A stretch of 41,501 bases of DNA from assembly GCA_024644005.1 (NCBI GenBank), contig JAHELU010000009.1, positions 1 through 41,501 on the forward strand. Reading direction: 5' to 3'. The translations under genes and the position numbers were made by a program. This document shows, in pieces, positions 33,501 through 40,927 of this stretch (within the stretch, counting starts at the first letter, position 1; each line of letters begins with the position of its first letter). The notes under the pieces were generated by a model. That model was given only the letters and a program-made list of their open reading frames with translations, was not told the DNA's origin and made no database searches. This stretch comes from Acidimicrobiales bacterium. GTDB taxonomy: Bacteria; Actinomycetota; Acidimicrobiia; Acidimicrobiales; SZUA-35.

Positions 33501-36124
33501 CCGCACCGGTGCTCGTCACGAGGTATCGGCGGCCGGATGACGGCGAGCGCCTGCACTCGGTGGCCACGCTGGCCGACGTCTCGGCGCTGCCGGCCGCGCT
33601 CGGCACCGTCGGGGCCGTGGCAGCCGACGTCGAGACCGCCGGCCGGATCGTCATCGACGTCTACGTCTCGCTGGACGACACGACGGTGGATGCTGCCACC
33701 CTGGCCCCGAGGGCTGCCGAGGCCCTGGCAACGGTCGACCTCCCGGCTGCCGCCGATCGGGTGGCCTTCTCGGCGGCGGGCCCCGATGGCGTGCCGGCCG
33801 CGGTGACGTTCCGAAGGACCGACGGATCCAGGAGCAGCTGGTGGGAAGACGAGGCCATGCGGGGGATCCATCCCATGATCGCGGTGCGGCTCGGGTTGTG
33901 GCGCCTTCGCCCCAACTTCGAGCTGGAGCCGAAGACGGGTCTGTCGGAGACGCATCTGTTCCGAGCGGTTGCCAAGGACGACCCCGGTGACGAGCGGTTC
34001 TTCGCCGCTGCCGAGGTCCGGGATCTGGCCCCGGTTCGAAACGAGGACGGTCGCCTCACGGCCCTGCCCGGACTCGAGCAGGCCTACGCCGCCTGCATCG
34101 ACGGACTCCGGAGGGCCCAGATCGAACGGGACGGCGAGCGACGCCTGCTGTGGAATCGGATCTTCATCTACGTGTGGCAGCCGGTCGATTTCGACGTCGC
34201 AGAGGCCGCGTTCGTGGTGAACGAGCTGGAGCCGCTCGGCCAAGGGCTGGGGATCGAGGAGGTCGGCATCCAAGCGAAGCTGCGCCAGGCAGACGGCAGC
34301 TTCTCCGAGTCGCTCGTGCGGATCGAGGCCCAGGCGGCGAAGAAACCGGTGCTCGAGGTCGTCGACGTCCCAACCGTTCCGCTCCGAGCCGTCAACGACT
34401 ACGAGCGGAAGGTCGTCATCTGCCGCCAGCGGGGGACCGTCTACCCCTACGAGCTGACCTCGGCGATGGCAGGTCCAGGCGGGAGCTTCGTCGAGTACGA
34501 CATCGACCGAGACGGCGAGCTCGTGGCGGTCGATCGGGCGCCGGGCCTCAATTCGGCATCGGTGGTGGCCGGGATGGCCACCACGCCGTCGGTCCGCTAT
34601 CCGGAGGGGATGAAGCGGATGGTGCTGATGGGGGATCCGACGAAATCGCTCGGCTCCTTGACCGAGGCCGAGTGCCGCGTCGTCATCGGTGCACTCGACC
34701 GGGCCGAGCAGGAGGACATCCCCGTGGAGTGGATCTCCCTCTCCTCTGGCGCCAGGATCGCCATGGACAGCGGCACGGAGAACATGGACTGGATCGCCGC
34801 CACGCTCCGTCGGATCGTCGACTTCACCCAGGGGGGAGGGGAGATCAACATCATCGTCGCCGGTATCAACGTCGGCGCCCAGCCGTACTGGAATGCCGAG
34901 GCGACGATGCTGCAGCACACGACGGGGATCCTGGTCATGACACCGCAGAGCGCCATGGTGCTGACCGGCAAGCAGGCCCTCGACATCTCCGGTGGCGTGT
35001 CGGCCGAGGACAACTTCGGCATCGGCGGCTACGACCGGATCATGGGACCGAACGGGCAGGCCCAGTACTGGGCACCCGACCTGACCGGCGCCTGCGAGGT
35101 GCTGTTCAACCACTACGAGCACACCTACCGGGCTCCCGGTGAGACGTTCCCCCGGCGCCGGGACACCGAGGACCCCTACGATCGGGACGTCCGAGCATGC
35201 GCCCACCCCCCGAACGGCGGCGACTTCACCACGGTCGGCGACATCTTCTCCGATGTCACCAATCCGGGACGCAAGAAGCCGTTCGACATACGAACGTTGA
35301 TGCGAGCCGTGCTCGACCAGGACACCGAGCTCATGGAGCGATGGGCGGCGATGGAGGGTGCGGAGTCCGCCGTGGTGTACGACGCCACCCTCGGTGGCCT
35401 GGCGGTGACCATGATCGGGGTCGAATCACGGCCGCTACGCCGGTTCGGGACGTTGCCGGCCGACGGGCCCGACCAGTGGACAGCTGGAACCCTGTTCCCG
35501 AAGTCCTCCAAGAAGGTGGCTCGGGCCATCAATGCTGCGAGCGGCAATCGGCCGCTCGTGATCCTGGCCAACCTCAGCGGATTCGACGGGTCACCGGAAT
35601 CGCTGCGGGAGCTGCAGCTGGAGTACGGAGCCGAGATCGGTCGGGCCATCGTCAACTTCGACGGTCCGATCGTGTTCTGCGTGGTCTCCCGCTATCACGG
35701 CGGCGCCTTCGTCGTGTTCTCCGGCACGCTGCACGACAACATGACGGTCCTGGCCGTCGAGGGGACCTATGCCAGCGTGCTCGGCGGGGCGCCGGCCGCA
35801 GCCGTCGTCTTCTCCGCCGAGGTGGCCAAGCGGGTGGCCCGCGATCAGCGCATCCTGGCGCTGGAGGCGGCACTCGCCGATGCGTCCAGCGAGCAGCGCT
35901 CGGAGCTGGGTCGTGAATTGGCGGCGACCATGGAGGTCGTCCGGTCCGAGAAGCTCGGCGAGATCGCTGCGGAGTTCGACGCCGTCCACAGCATCGAGCG
36001 AGCACAGCAGGTCGGCTCCGTCGACCGGATCATCACGGCCAGCGCACTACGGCCGGAGCTGATAGCGGCCGTCGAGCGAGGCATGGATCGCCATGTCGAA
36101 ACGAGCTCGGCGACGACCGGCTGA
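30599..36124 (+). CDS. Single-chain multidomain acyl-CoA carboxylase (BC-BCCP-central-CT)
   Basis: 1841 residues, GTG start with GAGGAAGG just upstream. Biotin carboxylase (~1-450): ATP-grasp loop KAAAGGGGRGIRF, HIEVQIAADHHG, DCSVQRRNQKVIEESASP, EVNTRLQVEHGVTEATTG (Gly where Pro is usual in EHP). Biotin carrier: VLESMKMETTL, Lys617 biotinylated. Residues ~660-1280 resemble the central region of eukaryotic acetyl-CoA carboxylase (IHPMIAVRLGLWRLRPNFEL; RIFIYVWQPVDFD). Carboxyltransferase (~1290-1800): RQRGTVYPYEL, SSGARIAMDSG, GINVGAQPYWNAE, VILANLSGFDGSPESL, RYHGGAFVVF. It would carboxylate acetyl-CoA or a longer acyl-CoA, giving malonyl-type extender units for fatty acid synthesis. Substrate is undetermined. 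Fused carboxylases occur in some actinobacteria. Confidence 0.93.
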   Translation: MSIERIAIINRGEAAMRLIRAAAELRLSGESITTIALCTEAERSALFVREADDHQVIASDNGIAYLDYAELERAMIASRADAAWVGWGFVAEHAQFADLCDRLGITFIGPSGDSMRLLGDKIGAKRLAESVGAPVAAWSGGPVRSAEEAERHATEIGFPLLVKAAAGGGGRGIRFVDRPSDVADAYERASLEAARSFGDPTVFMERRLTGAHHIEVQIAADHHGGLWALGVRDCSVQRRNQKVIEESASPVLDPAQVQEIAAAAVDLARAADYRNLGTVEFLYQPAERQFAFLEVNTRLQVEHGVTEATTGVDLVKLQLRLAAGDRLIGLPPEPYGHAIEARLNAEDPQQGFSPAPGLIEHLDFAPGPGIRLDTGMAVGDVIPPDYDAMVAKIIAWGRDRDEARVRLLRSLRQTSIVVRGGTTNKAFLTDILGRREFVDGSVDTGWLDRLTESGAHVDPTHLDLALIVAAIDAWELERSLERASFYRWAARGRPQCSDDGDRTIDFRVLSQRYQVSVVQVSPDHYSIELDGDRVDVGHERLRAPASRLRVGDRSHRVTSVIDGADHLIEIDGHAHRVSRDSAGLVRAPAPAFVVSVAVQPGDTVVKGQPLVVLESMKMETTLAAPIGGTVRDVHAVANTQIDAGAPLLLLDPDDSAPSPESLGAEDGRIRFAPAEATGADRATPRSDCVRIVAALRWLLLGFDAGHESQLLDRYGELRGQLGFDEEILQAELELLQAFADVCALARNRPDDGSPVDELRSPELYFHRYLRSLDAEAEGLPESFRVKLRRALGHLGVSDLDQTAALQVAAHQLFLAQRQTGARRPVVMAVLSQLPAPTRSMGSELVGSELGDAVRSTLDRLVDATQVRHPSVGDLARSVRFRIFDEPSIERSRQRVLGSMRDHLAAIDRGDRQGRIEELARCPYPLVGLLADHEPSTSFDMYAPLLEVLTTRNYQIRDIEGIEQRGTTAAPVLVTRYRRPDDGERLHSVATLADVSALPAALGTVGAVAADVETAGRIVIDVYVSLDDTTVDAATLAPRAAEALATVDLPAAADRVAFSAAGPDGVPAAVTFRRTDGSRSSWWEDEAMRGIHPMIAVRLGLWRLRPNFELEPKTGLSETHLFRAVAKDDPGDERFFAAAEVRDLAPVRNEDGRLTALPGLEQAYAACIDGLRRAQIERDGERRLLWNRIFIYVWQPVDFDVAEAAFVVNELEPLGQGLGIEEVGIQAKLRQADGSFSESLVRIEAQAAKKPVLEVVDVPTVPLRAVNDYERKVVICRQRGTVYPYELTSAMAGPGGSFVEYDIDRDGELVAVDRAPGLNSASVVAGMATTPSVRYPEGMKRMVLMGDPTKSLGSLTEAECRVVIGALDRAEQEDIPVEWISLSSGARIAMDSGTENMDWIAATLRRIVDFTQGGGEINIIVAGINVGAQPYWNAEATMLQHTTGILVMTPQSAMVLTGKQALDISGGVSAEDNFGIGGYDRIMGPNGQAQYWAPDLTGACEVLFNHYEHTYRAPGETFPRRRDTEDPYDRDVRACAHPPNGGDFTTVGDIFSDVTNPGRKKPFDIRTLMRAVLDQDTELMERWAAMEGAESAVVYDATLGGLAVTMIGVESRPLRRFGTLPADGPDQWTAGTLFPKSSKKVARAINAASGNRPLVILANLSGFDGSPESLRELQLEYGAEIGRAIVNFDGPIVFCVVSRYHGGAFVVFSGTLHDNMTVLAVEGTYASVLGGAPAAAVVFSAEVAKRVARDQRILALEAALADASSEQRSELGRELAATMEVVRSEKLGEIAAEFDAVHSIERAQQVGSVDRIITASALRPELIAAVERGMDRHVETSSATTG

Positions 36125-36161
36125 TCTACTGCTTCGCCGCGACTTCTCCTATGTTGGAGGT

Positions 36162-36788
36162 GTGAGCAGTCCCCGCCAACCACGATCGACGCCGAGGTTC
36201 GGCGAGGTCGCCCGCGCACCGTGGAAGCGACGGGAGAAGCCGGTTCTGGTGCTGCCGGGCTTCGGGGCCAGCGACCTGTCGACGGTGCCGTTGCGGAGGC
36301 AGCTGCGGCTGCTCGGCCATCCCGTTCACGGTTGGCAGCTGGGTCGGAACGAGGGTCCGACGCCGGACACGATCGAGGGACTCGGGGCCCGGGTTCGCCA
36401 GCTGACCGACCGCTATGACAGACCGATCGCCCTGGTCGGCTGGAGCCTCGGTGGGGTCTACGCCTGGAACATCGCCAGACGGGATCCGGACCGTGTCCGC
36501 CTGGTGGTCACGCTCGGCAGTCCGCTCGGCTACACCGAGTCCGGGTCATCGCCGTTGCCGGTGCCACTGACCTCGATCTGGTCCCGGAACGACCGGATCG
36601 TGCGGTGGCCGTCGCCGGTGATCGAGGAGGGGCATCGGCGGGAGAACATCGAGGTCCGGGCCACCCACCTGACCCTCGGATTCGATCCGTTCGTCCTGGC
36701 CGCGATCGCCGATCGGCTGGTGCAGCGAGGCGACGACTGGAAGCCGTTCCGCCCGCCCCGCTGGCTCGACGCCGCCTACCCCCGGTAG
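36162..36788 (+). CDS. Alpha/beta hydrolase, relative of the lipid-operon hydrolase
   Basis: 208 residues from a GTG at 36162; the ORF-track ATG at 36093 would overlap the carboxylase 3' end by 32 bp and is the alternative. The fold starts KPVLVLPGFGASDLSTVPLRRQL, has nucleophile elbow LVGWSLGGVYAWN, a possible acid in WSRNDRIVRWPSP and histidine in RATHLTLGFDPF. It aligns by eye with the first gene of the neutral-lipid operon (IVLPPFGAADQFTVGLRRFL; LIGHSLGGVYA; GSHIGLPSNP). A TATGTT element 7 nt before the GTG would allow a leaderless start. Esterase or lipase; substrate unknown. It converges on the next gene with a 13-bp gap. Confidence 0.8.
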   Translation: MSSPRQPRSTPRFGEVARAPWKRREKPVLVLPGFGASDLSTVPLRRQLRLLGHPVHGWQLGRNEGPTPDTIEGLGARVRQLTDRYDRPIALVGWSLGGVYAWNIARRDPDRVRLVVTLGSPLGYTESGSSPLPVPLTSIWSRNDRIVRWPSPVIEEGHRRENIEVRATHLTLGFDPFVLAAIADRLVQRGDDWKPFRPPRWLDAAYPR

Positions 36789-36801
36789 GGACATCCCACG
36801 G

Positions 36802-37950
36802 TCACGACTGCGAGATGAGCCCGGACCGCTCGAGAGCTCTGGCCACGAACTTCCTGACCTCGGGCTCGATGGGGAACGACAGGTGGCCACCCTTGTACCA
36901 GCAGATCTCCGGACGCCCCCATCGCTCCCACAGCCCCTTGACGTTGCCCGGTCTGACCCACCGGTCGACCAGTCCGGCGAAGATGAAGAGCTTCTCCGGT
37001 GGCAGCAGCGGATCCATCGCCAGCGGTGAGACCGCCCGGTTGACCCGCTCCAGGGACCGCCAGCTCAGGCCCCACTGCTCGTAGAACGGTGGCAGCAGCG
37101 GCTCGACGTTGCGCCGCATCCCCCGAACCAGGTCGGACTCGGGGATCCCGGCGATCGCACAGGCCAGGTCGTCCTCGAAGCAGACCAGGAGCGCCGTGAG
37201 GAAGCCGCCGAGTGAGAGCCCGCTCACGCCGACCGCCGGAGCCTCCTCGACGTCGGTGACCCAGCTCTTGATGCGACGGATGTCCCACAGGGCCTGGGCG
37301 GCAGTGTGGACCGTGTTCATGGCACCGGCGAAGATCACCCGATCGCCCGAGGCTCCGGCCGCTCGAGGGCCGTGCAGCGGTGACACCGGGAACACGAGGT
37401 TGAGCCCGAACTCACGATGGAGGCGACGGGCGTTGAACGACACGAACTCGATGACGGCAGAACCGGTCCGATAGCCATTGATGCAGATCAGCCACGGTCG
37501 GGGCGGCCCGGGGTGCCGAAGCACCCAGGCATGGGCGGTCGCGTTGGCTTCGTATGCCAGCCAGCGCTCCCGTCCCGGCTCGCCGACGTGCGGCTCGTAG
37601 CCGCTGGTGAACATGAGGTGCTCGAACCGGGTCGGCCCGAGGTGCCTCGGCTCGATGATGGGATCGGTCAGCGGTGGTGGGTCTTCGTGGTAGGAGCGGG
37701 GATCGTCGACCCAGCCCCGCTCGTTGAACATCTCCACGCCGTCCCCGAGCTCCGATCGCAGGCGGCGACGGAAGTCGACGGTCGGCCAGCGCATCCGGTT
37801 GCTGCCCATCTCGAACTGGAGGGCCCACTCGTCGAGCAACCACTTGCCGACCAGGTCCGGGGTGCACCGGACCGACGGCAGGTCCTCCTCACGATGCCCG
37901 ACGAACCAGTCCCTGGTCTGCCCGAACATCTCCTCGGCAAATGTCAACAT
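36802..37950 (-). CDS. Alpha/beta hydrolase family protein
   Basis: 382 residues from the ATG at 37950, which has GAGGAG 5-6 nt upstream; the track's TTG at 37965 lacks one. The C-terminal half carries the hydrolase triad: VGVSGLSLGGFLTALL (Ser), AGLVDRWVRPG (Asp) and CWYKGGHLSFP (His). WLICINGYRTGSA forms the oxyanion region. The N-terminal ~130 residues (FGQTRDWFVGHREEDLPSVR, then HEDPPPLTDPIIEP) are unassigned. No signal peptide or membrane segment is seen. A large intracellular esterase is the best description. A TTAC-AGA-GTAA palindrome lies in its promoter region, close to the downstream end of marR. Confidence 0.8.
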   Translation of the reverse strand: MLTFAEEMFGQTRDWFVGHREEDLPSVRCTPDLVGKWLLDEWALQFEMGSNRMRWPTVDFRRRLRSELGDGVEMFNERGWVDDPRSYHEDPPPLTDPIIEPRHLGPTRFEHLMFTSGYEPHVGEPGRERWLAYEANATAHAWVLRHPGPPRPWLICINGYRTGSAVIEFVSFNARRLHREFGLNLVFPVSPLHGPRAAGASGDRVIFAGAMNTVHTAAQALWDIRRIKSWVTDVEEAPAVGVSGLSLGGFLTALLVCFEDDLACAIAGIPESDLVRGMRRNVEPLLPPFYEQWGLSWRSLERVNRAVSPLAMDPLLPPEKLFIFAGLVDRWVRPGNVKGLWERWGRPEICWYKGGHLSFPIEPEVRKFVARALERSGLISQS

Positions 37951-37991
37951 CACCGCTCCTCGCAACCGTTACAGCCACAGTAGCGGACGGA

Positions 37992-38002
37992 TTACAGAGT
38001 AA
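37992..38002. promoter_or_regulatory. Short palindrome in the hydrolase promoter region
   Basis: TTAC-AGA-GTAA is a perfect palindrome about 42 bp upstream of the hydrolase ATG. On the minus strand it overlaps the -35/spacer of a possible promoter (TTCTTA, 17 bp, TACTGT). The adjacent MarR protein is a candidate binder. The 127-bp gap holds nothing else. Confidence 0.35.
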
Positions 38003-38077
38003 GAATTTGAACAGGCAGGACCACGGCTGGAGCTGGGTGGCCACCGTGGTGTCGAGATGGGAGATCAGCGTCGGTGA

Positions 38078-38644
38078 TCAGGGCTCGACCCGGGCCAGTG
38101 CCACATCCGTGGCCTTCAGCATGCGCTCCAGGTAGTCGGCCAACAGCGCCCGCTCGTCGTCGGAGAACACGGCGAAGATCTCTTCGTAGATCTCGTAGGC
38201 CCGGTCGACGAAGTACCCGTGCAGTTCCGCCCCCTCGTCGGTCAGCTCGATCAGGACCTGGCGGTGGTCGTGGCTGGCCCGGCTCTTGCGGACCAGGTCG
38301 GCGGACTCCAGCTTGGTGGTGGCCCTGGTCACCGTCGATGGCTCCAGATCCATGATCACGGCCAGATCACGAACGGAGACAGGACCGTGGGCGGCCACGG
38401 CGTCGAGGGCCCGGAACTGGCCGGCCTCGATGGATCGGGAACCGTTGCGCAGGACATGTCGTCGCAACCGCTCGACCGTCGGACCGAGACGAGCCGACCG
38501 CCACAGTGCCGCAACCTTCTGATCGATGGCCAGGGACTCGTCGATGTCGTCGACGTCGATCGCCAGGGTGCGCTGCCGGGCATGGGGGCCACGTCGGTCG
38601 TACTGGCGGTCCGGCTGTTCCGTCATCTGCATAGTGTACGGCAT
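38078..38644 (-). CDS. MarR family transcriptional regulator
   Basis: 188 residues. The winged helix-turn-helix is clear: QFRALDAVAAHGPVSVRDLAVIMDLEPSTVTRATTKLESADLVRKSRASHDHRQVLIELTDEG. Flanking helices (IDQKVAALWRSARLGPTVERL and a long C-terminal LADYLERMLKATDVAL) form the dimer. It is divergent from the PhaE-like/phaC genes, with palindromes and a direct repeat between, so it probably controls PHA synthesis and itself. The N-terminal ~40 residues are charged and unconserved. The true start may be the Met at 38626, since a TACACT element just upstream would give a leaderless message; 38644 is the longest ATG start. Confidence 0.9.
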   Translation of the reverse strand: MPYTMQMTEQPDRQYDRRGPHARQRTLAIDVDDIDESLAIDQKVAALWRSARLGPTVERLRRHVLRNGSRSIEAGQFRALDAVAAHGPVSVRDLAVIMDLEPSTVTRATTKLESADLVRKSRASHDHRQVLIELTDEGAELHGYFVDRAYEIYEEIFAVFSDDERALLADYLERMLKATDVALARVEP

Positions 38645-38663
38645 CTATCGTTGAAAGAGAAGT

Positions 38664-38732
38664 CTCTTGACTGTTCGATCTGTCGAATGAAATACTTGCA
38701 CTACGTCAGACATCGTTTGTCAGACATCGTTT
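38664..38732. promoter_or_regulatory. Palindromes and 14-bp direct repeat between marR and the pha genes
   Basis: GTCAGACATCGTTT occurs twice head to tail (38705-38718 and 38719-38732). Upstream lie the symmetric elements ttcga-tctg-tcgaa and agaga-ag-tctct. A possible promoter for the PhaE-like gene, TTGTCA (38717-38722), 17 bp, TATCTC (38740-38745), overlaps the direct repeat. These are candidate operators for the divergent MarR protein. The half-site GTCAG also occurs in the TetR palindrome at 28633-28647. Confidence 0.5.
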
Positions 38733-38780
38733 GGCCGGGTATCTCTCGGCGACGTTGGTCTCGATCCTCGGAGGACCCCC

Positions 38781-39149
38781 ATGGCACGGACGGCACCAAC
38801 ATGGCGCAAGCTCTTCGATTCGTGGGAGAAGGCCGTTGCCCCTGGGCTCGAGGACCTGACGGCATCGTCGGAGTTCCGTGACGTGATGGCGCTGGTCACC
38901 AGGTGGAACGCGGCGATGGCCAAGCAGACCGAGCAGGCCTCCCGCCGATGGCTGCATCTCTGGAACCTCCCCGCTGCCAGCGACGTTCGCCGGTTGCGCC
39001 GCCAGATCTCCGAGCTCGACGACGAGGTGGCCGCCCTCCGGAAGGCTCTGCGGTCGGCGGTCGATGCCGACACGGCCGACCGGCTGCTGCGCCTCACCGC
39101 GCTCGACGTCGATTCCCCGTCGGACGGCTTCGTCCGATCGTCCAACTAG
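38781..39149 (+). CDS. PhaE-like / PHA synthase-associated small protein
   Basis: 122 residues with GGAGG about 7 nt before the ATG. The C-terminal half contains WLHLWNLPAASDVRRLRRQISELDDEVAALRKAL, reminiscent of the C-terminus of class III synthase subunit PhaE (an N-[LM]-P-[ST] turn followed by a basic heptad helix). The N-terminal half (WRKLFDSWEKAVAPGLEDL; WNAAMAKQTEQASRRW) is amphipathic. It lies 8 bp upstream of phaC. It may act as a short PhaE substitute needed for synthase activity, or as a phasin. It is much shorter than canonical PhaE (over 300 residues), so the assignment rests on context plus this segment. Confidence 0.65.
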   Translation: MARTAPTWRKLFDSWEKAVAPGLEDLTASSEFRDVMALVTRWNAAMAKQTEQASRRWLHLWNLPAASDVRRLRRQISELDDEVAALRKALRSAVDADTADRLLRLTALDVDSPSDGFVRSSN

Positions 39150-39157
39150 GAGCCGAC

Positions 39158-40276
39158 ATGGCCGCATCCTCCCCGAAACCGACCTCCTCCCGCTCCGCTC
39201 CCGATCCGCTGGGCGTGATCACCAAGGCGGTGACCAAGAACGTCAAGCGGAACTGGAACCTGACCCGTCACCTGTTGGGCATCGACCGCGCCGAGGTGGG
39301 CGCCACGCCCCGTGATGCGGTTTGGTCCCGGGGCAAGTCGGTGCTCTATCGCTACCGCAGCGACGACCGGACCGTCCGCCCGCCGGTGCTGCTCGTCATG
39401 AGCCTCGTCAGCCGGGCCTACATCTTGGACCTCCAGCCCGGCAACAGCTTCGTCGAGCACCTGCGCGACGAGGGCTTCGACGTGTTCCTGCTCGACTGGG
39501 GCATTCCCGACGAAGACGACGCCGACAACACGCTCGAGACCTACGTCGACAACCACCTGCCGGAGGCCGTCGCCGTCGTCGATCGGATGGGTGACGGGAG
39601 CGGGGTGACCGTCTTCGGCTACTGCTTCGGTGGCCTACTCGCCCTGCTCTATGCGGCGGGCCATCCCGCTGATCCGATCCGCAACCTGGTCGTCATGGCG
39701 ACCCCGGTCGACTTCCGCCACATGCCGCCGGCCATGAGCGGCGTCGGTACCGCGGGGATCCACCCCGAGGACGTGCTCGACGCGAACGGGAACGTACCGG
39801 CCGAGACGGTTCGGGCGGGGTTCTCGCTGCTGACCCCGACCGCCGACCTGGCCACCTACGCCGACTTCTGGGAACGACTGGACGACGAGAAGTTCCTCGA
39901 CACGTACCGGGCGATGACGGGCTGGTCCCGCAACCACATCCCGTTCCCCGGAGCTGCGTTCAAGCAGACCGTCGAGCTCTTCAACGATGGGAACGGGTTC
40001 GTGAACGACACGATCGTGCTCGGTGGTCGCAGGGTGCACCTGTCCGACATCGAGGTCCCGTTCCTCAACGTCCTGGCCGAACGCGATCACATCGTGCCGG
40101 CCCCGGCCACCCTGCCGTTGGCCGACCTCGTCGGATCGGAGGACGTCACCGAGCTGGCCCTGCCGGCCGGCCATGTCGGCCTCATCGTCGGCAACGGCGG
40201 ACGAACGAGGTGCATGCCGGCCATGTCGGGCTGGATGAAGGAACGAAGCGACGTCGTCGAACCGGCCGACGGCTGA
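39158..40276 (+). CDS. phaC: Class III poly(3-hydroxyalkanoate) synthase PhaC
   Basis: 372 residues, the class III size. The lipase-like box with catalytic cysteine is VFGYCFGGLLALL (Cys156). The acid lies in AERDHIVPAP (Asp310) and the histidine in PAGHVGLIVG (His339). Other family features are NSFVEHLRDEGFDVFLLDWGIP, MATPVDFRHMP and NDTIVLGGRRV. PhaC polymerises (R)-3-hydroxyacyl-CoA into polyester on granules. Class III enzymes need a PhaE partner; the short gene 8 bp upstream is the candidate. AGGAG overlaps that gene's stop and precedes the ATG. The ORF-track start at 38903 is in the upstream gene. No phaA, phaB or phaJ is present in the window. Confidence 0.95.
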   Translation: MAASSPKPTSSRSAPDPLGVITKAVTKNVKRNWNLTRHLLGIDRAEVGATPRDAVWSRGKSVLYRYRSDDRTVRPPVLLVMSLVSRAYILDLQPGNSFVEHLRDEGFDVFLLDWGIPDEDDADNTLETYVDNHLPEAVAVVDRMGDGSGVTVFGYCFGGLLALLYAAGHPADPIRNLVVMATPVDFRHMPPAMSGVGTAGIHPEDVLDANGNVPAETVRAGFSLLTPTADLATYADFWERLDDEKFLDTYRAMTGWSRNHIPFPGAAFKQTVELFNDGNGFVNDTIVLGGRRVHLSDIEVPFLNVLAERDHIVPAPATLPLADLVGSEDVTELALPAGHVGLIVGNGGRTRCMPAMSGWMKERSDVVEPADG

Positions 40277-40315
40277 TCGTCGTGCCGGGGGCGGTGGCGC
40301 TCCTACGATGACGGG

Positions 40316-40927
40316 ATGGATGCGCCAGAGGTCGGACGTCGGCTCGCCGAGCGGCACGTCACGGCGCCCGAGCCGGACACGACCCACTCGCTGCTGAACT
40401 ACGCGGAGGTCCCCTACGAAGGGGACTGGACCCTGCGCTCGGCGTTCGTGCGGCTCGCCCAGCCCGATCCGGTGCGGGTCGGGTCGGTGCTGGAGCTGAT
40501 GCGACGACTCGACGCACTGCTGCACCACGTCCGGAGGTGCCTGGAGCGCCATGCGGTCACCTGCGATCGGGCGGTGACGGCCGACGGTGTGGCCGGTCCG
40601 CCGGTGGCTCCCTATGCAGATGTCCGGACCGCAGACCTGGCCCGGCTGGTGGCGGGCGGCGTGGAGGAGCACGGTCTGCTGACCGGGTACGAGGAGCGAG
40701 TCACCCTCGAGCACGAGGAGCGGATGGCCGTCCCCCTCCTGGCCGTCGCCGTCGAGCTCGAGGAGCTGGCGGCCACCCTGGCGGCCTGGGCGCTGGTCGG
40801 ACCGGCCGACCCGCCGCTGGAGGCGGTCGACCGGATCCGGGCCCATGTGGCGTCGAGGCTCGACGAGCTCGGCGTCCCGGTCGAGACGGGTCCTCCTCCC
40901 GGCGTGGGGCGCTCGGGCCGACGGTGA
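40316..40927 (+). CDS. Hypothetical protein (helical, 203 residues)
   Basis: I do not recognise the family. The sequence is Leu/Arg/Glu-rich and mostly helical, with no signal peptide or membrane segment. Distinctive stretches are THSLLNYAEVPYEGDWTLRSAFVRLAQPDP, LELMRRLDALLHHVRRCLER, and an acidic-helix EERVTLEHEERMAVPLLAVA. The second half is antiparallel-helix-like. A TACGAT element lies 6 nt before the ATG and there is no ribosome site, suggesting leaderless translation. Its stop codon falls inside the first unit of a 29-bp tandem repeat, so the last residues (VGRSGRR) may have been reshaped by the repeat. Confidence 0.65.
   Translation: MDAPEVGRRLAERHVTAPEPDTTHSLLNYAEVPYEGDWTLRSAFVRLAQPDPVRVGSVLELMRRLDALLHHVRRCLERHAVTCDRAVTADGVAGPPVAPYADVRTADLARLVAGGVEEHGLLTGYEERVTLEHEERMAVPLLAVAVELEELAATLAAWALVGPADPPLEAVDRIRAHVASRLDELGVPVETGPPPGVGRSGRR

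Noticed and set aside
30728-35206. Long minus-strand ORFs of 722 and 731 residues opposite the carboxylase
   Set aside because: Antisense shadows typical of high-GC genes; they contain no domain signatures.
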